Assembly (NCBI GenBank): GCA_003339415.1
Contig: PDHQ01000693.1
Span: forward strand, 1-11,049
Length of the DNA: 11,049 nt
Direction: 5' to 3'
Source of the DNA: Ophiocordyceps camponoti-saundersi (nom. inval.)
Lineage: Eukaryota > Ascomycota > Sordariomycetes > Hypocreales > Ophiocordycipitaceae
Positions 8,378 to 11,049 of the stretch are shown here, piece by piece. Numbering within the stretch: position 1 is the stretch's first letter; each line of letters begins with the position of its first letter. The position numbers and the translations under genes were made by a program. Under the pieces are notes generated by a model. The model was not told the origin of the DNA and searched no databases. It saw only the letters and a list, made by a program, of their open reading frames with translations.

Positions 8378-9277
8378 GATATAGCTTAAGAAATATCTTA
8401 TATATTTTACCTAGGTAATACTAGGGCCGTTAAAAAACGTAGCCTAAGAATAGGTATACCTTTCGATAATAAGGATAGAGTTATAATAATAGCCGATTAA
8501 GAGGATATATAAGAGAACCGGCTATTAAAGTATAGTAAGGGGCTAGGAGCGGGTTCCTATATTAAATAAGGGATTACTAAGGTTAAGTACGTTACGCGAG
8601 ATTAATAGCTAGGCGTATTTTTATATATTAGCTATAGTATTAAGACGCTTAAAAAAAGAGGGCGGGAGGAGGTTAGGTTTGCCGGTAAAGTAATATTTAC
8701 CTAGACGATTAAAGAGGGCTATAGCTTCGCGGTTAGCGAGACTAAAGTCGTTACTAGGAGTAGGGCTAAGAGGCGAAGCTAAGCGTTACGTAACGGCGTC
8801 GGTAGCGTAATAGAAAACTATAGCGAAGTAACCGAGGATATTAGGGAAACTAGAAAGTTTAAACTTATATAGGAGGCAGAGATATTCGCGCGGGTTACGG
8901 AGAAAGAAGATAATAAGCTATAGGAGTAGGTCGAAGAGAACGAAGAAGTCGCAGCGTTACTTAAAGACTTCCGAGACTTATATAATTATAACCTACTCTA
9001 TACGGAAAGTAAACGAGGAGTTACGGATAGCCGAGTAGATATATTAGCGCTTATAAAGGAATAGGTAGATCGAGTTAAGGTCCTAGGCGCTATTAGTAAG
9101 AGGGGGGGTAATAGCTTTTATAAGGCTACGTTACTTTATTATATAAGGTTCCGCCTTAACTAATAGGAGTATAAAAGCTGCTATAAGAAGGCCTGTTATT
9201 ATTAAGAGATAACCGGGTTTCGTAGTAGGGGAACGGCCGGTAATAAAGGAGCCGTGGAAGGGGCCGAAGAAAAGTAA
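8378..9277 (+). pseudogene. unidentified coding relic with Glu/Lys-rich helical region
   Basis: A single plus phase persists for about 300 codons without a frameshift and ends at TAA 9275-9277. It contains about 15 internal TAA/TAG codons (5 percent), the density expected if every Gln and Trp codon had been hit. The middle third is basic (VVTRSRAKRRS near 8740). Next comes a Glu/Lys-rich, probably coiled-coil stretch (EIFARVTEKEDNKL from 8879, then VEENEEVAALLKDFRDLY), followed by RVDILALIKE and, near the end, EYKSCYKKACYY. The other two plus frames have about twice as many stops where compared. I do not recognise the family. A retroelement Gag or a duplicated host gene are both possible. Confidence 0.38.
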
Positions 9278-9554
9278 GTATTTTTCCGCCGCGGCGTTAT
9301 AGTATAAACTATCGGAAGGGTTATAGTTACGAATACTCTTATTATAATATATAATATAATAGCGTTTTTCGAGGAACGAGGGGGGGCCTATCGATAATAA
9401 GTTCTTATAGTATAGGTAGAAAGTGAGGGGGTAAAACGTAAAGTTATCGGGGCTTGCTAACCCCCCGCTAAAACTCTTAAAATCGGCTAGTAAATAGTAT
9501 TTCTATAGGGGGTTAAAGGGTGGCGCCCCGTTAGAGGCGTGGTCGGATTCGCGA
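9278..9554. other. G-tract-rich decayed DNA
   Basis: The segment holds a seven-G run (9380-9386), a C6 run near 9471 and four surviving TG dinucleotides outside the TGC context. No gene is identified. Confidence 0.45.
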
Positions 9555-9666
9555 GGCGAGGGGGGATCGTCTCGATACCTAGGGGGAGGGGATAGCGATT
9601 CGTTAAATAGGTTATTAAACCGGCGAGGGGGGTTAGAATCGTCTCTAAGCTAGGGGGGGGAATAGC
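9555..9666. repeat. two-copy G-rich degenerate repeat
   Basis: Copy A (9555-9596) and copy B (9622-9666) share the order GGCGAGGGGGG, then ATCGTCTC, then CTAGGGGG, then ATAGC, with a few substitutions and a three-base insertion in B. Four G runs of five to eight bases, plus a four-G run, lie within 112 bases, so a plus-strand G-quadruplex is possible. The repeat may be an ancient internal duplication in the coding relic to its right. Confidence 0.6.
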
Positions 9667-10660
9667 TAATATCGACGGCGAGGGCGTAGGAGAGTTATTC
9701 GATATAGGAAAGATTATATTTAGCTTATAAATACTAAAGAAATTAGTTAAAGCGGCTAGTAAAGAGTCTCTTATTCCTATCCTTCGTATTTATATTATCG
9801 GCATCGTTAGTATCGTCGTTACGGTAATCGGTATCGGGAAAGTTATTATCGGAGTTACCGTAACGGGAGTAGATATCGGAAAAGTTATCCTCGCGCGTAT
9901 CGCGAAGATTCCCTTTTTTAGATAACTAGGTAATATCTTAAGATATATTAAAGGTAACTAGTAGGGGTTATATAGCGGTATCTACTATAGGGGGGAAATA
10001 AGGACAGGGAGTAGGATAGGGCGGGTAGTAGCTAGGATCGAGTTTTATATCGGAGCTAATATTATATATATAAAAGGCGGGCGAGTTCTCGTTCTAGAAG
10101 GTATCGTAAGTATACGCGCCGGCAAACGTTTCCTAATATCGTATAAAGAGGACTTAAAATATAAACTAGTCTTGGTAGGAAATCTAATAACGTATATTTA
10201 TATCTATCGATAAGCCGGCAAGGTTAGGGAGAGACTAGGAAGGCGGGAAAAGCGTAAAGATATGCTAAATATACCGGGATAGGAGGATAGCGTAGTATAG
10301 CTTAAGTAGGCTAAAGGGTAAAAGGTATTATTAGCGGTGCTAATATTAAGTATCTTAGTCGTAAGGTTTACTTAGGTAGAGGACTATAAACTAAGCGTCG
10401 AAAAAGGACAAGTTAGCGATATAGAATATACGGTTATATATATCGAAGGGTAGCGTTTTGCTAGCATATTTAATATCGTATTATATTTGCTAGTTAAATA
10501 ATAAAATCCGAATATAGTTCTAAGGTATAAGGATTTAGGCGGCCGGCGGGATAGTAATAGGTTTAAGATAGGAACTAATAATAGATATTATACTAAGCGA
10601 AAATTCCTTTTCGGTTTCGGAGTTATCTAATAGCAGATCCGGGGTATTTTCCCTATAGTC
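9667..10660. pseudogene. coding-relic candidate, strand unresolved, unidentified
   Basis: One codon phase stays open on both strands, with about 4-6 percent TAA/TAG on either. Plus reading: Gly/Val/Ile/Lys-rich, with LFDIGKIIFSLQILKKLVKA near 9700 (Q from a TAA), then repeated IGKVII-type units around 9835-9890, then a long mixed region. Minus reading: Asp/Asn/Tyr/Pro-rich and disordered-looking, with PPYPTPCPYFPP near 10000 and codons ending almost always in C or T, as fungal genes prefer. Either could be real. No family is recognised on either strand. The region joins the 10713-10982 frame on its right, with a phase change near 10190 on the minus strand. Confidence 0.25.
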
Positions 10661-10712
10661 GATACTATATTTTTCTTAAAGAAGTTTATATATAGCGGCA
10701 GAGTTAAAGGCT

Positions 10713-10982
10713 TTAGATTCGGTTATTTCCTAGAAGCGGCGGCCTATTTTCGCGAAGAGGGAGAGGTAGGTTAGATCTAGTATTTAAGGGGGATAAATAG
10801 CCGTATATATATAAGAGCTTAGCTAGCGAATTAAGATACTTAATCTTATAGCGGGAATAAAACTCGGAAGAGTTATCGGCAGGGGTTATAAGCGTTAGCT
10901 TATTTAGAAAGACCGGGTTATATAATATAAAGACTATGCTATCTTTACTATGTCCTCCCCGTATATTAGATTCCTTAGGCAT
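10713..10982 (-). CDS. short stop-free ORF with surviving ATG, doubtful
   Basis: An 89-codon minus-strand frame starts at ATG 10982 (MPKESNIRGGHSKDS...) and ends at TAA 10713-10715. It is one of very few ATG-initiated frames of this length in the window. Past its stop the same frame reads on to about 10320, but with many TAA/TAG codons. The opposite strand in the same phase reads as an equally protein-like sequence (QELSQRIKILNLIAGIKLGR near 10812-10871, Q from TAA/TAG codons) but with about 12 stops per 100 codons. No domain is recognised. It may be the N-terminus of a decayed gene running leftward, or chance. Confidence 0.2.
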   Translation of the reverse strand: MPKESNIRGGHSKDSIVFILYNPVFLNKLTLITPADNSSEFYSRYKIKYLNSLAKLLYIYGYLSPLNTRSNLPLPLRENRPPLLGNNRI

Positions 10983-11003
10983 TTTCGTAGATATATTTTT
11001 TTC

Positions 11004-11007
<4 letters not shown>

Positions 11008-11039
<32 letters not shown>
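11008..11039. repeat. poly-T run (32 T)
   Basis: An uninterrupted 32-base T run near the right edge, preceded by a shorter T-rich stretch. It could be the poly-A tail, seen in antisense, of a retroposon whose body lies beyond the window on the minus strand. It could equally be a simple homopolymer. Confidence 0.9.
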
Positions 11040-11049
11040 CTGTTAGTAG

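Larger units (their letters stand above)
1..11049. other. RIP-saturated heterochromatic region
   Basis: Throughout the window CA and TG are very rare and TA is very common, while CG remains frequent (for example 8881-8940 has no CA or TG at all). RIP in Pezizomycotina fungi converts C to T in CpA of duplicated DNA, and this is the expected end state. Only about nine ATG triplets remain on the plus strand and about a dozen on the minus strand, so no gene of normal length can start. Recognisable transposon reading frames carry TAA/TAG where their families have Gln or Trp. The organism class is inferred from the signature, not from a marker gene. Confidence 0.92.

Noticed and set aside
1..11049. 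A previously undescribed defence or gene system
   Set aside because: No intact genes, operon-like arrangement or recognisable effector domains are present. The window is inactivated repeat DNA, and its novelty lies in the mutation pattern and the palindrome.

Overview
This window looks like a stretch of constitutive heterochromatin from a filamentous ascomycete (Pezizomycotina), heavily mutated by repeat-induced point mutation (RIP). The dinucleotides CA and TG are almost absent on both strands and TA is in large excess, while CG is still common. That pattern matches C-to-T mutation confined to CpA. As a result ATG codons are nearly gone, Gln and Trp codons have become TAA/TAG, and I find no intact gene in 11 kb. 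The species cannot be named from this.

Layout, left to right. Positions 1-230 are AT-rich with a TTAC-type repeat. Positions 231-1474 are decayed sequence with no recognisable gene. A tRNA-like relic on the minus strand (about 1475-1555) abuts a nearly complete palindrome of about 265 bp (1561-1826), probably a foldback or MITE-type element. Next come the remains of a Ty1/copia retrotransposon on the plus strand: a gag relic (2226-2690), a T-rich junction and LTR-like segment (2687-2880), and the C-terminal reverse transcriptase/RNase H part of Pol (2900-4065). Protease, integrase and the N-terminal RT are missing. A (TTA)n microsatellite and trinucleotide-derived low complexity follow (4209-4380).

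The right half (4391-11049) holds several unidentified coding-relic candidates. The most coherent are 8378-9277 (+), 4391-4820 (+), 6300-6610 (-) and a strand-ambiguous one at 9667-10660. They are separated by AT-rich decay, G-tracts and homopolymers, and the window ends in a 32-base T run.

The window has no working gene set. Its most notable properties are the mutation signature itself, especially that the surviving CpA sites are mostly GpCpA, and the large palindrome. RIP removes TGA stops and start codons, so reading-frame openness on both strands is misleading. Unidentified relics are therefore given low confidence.
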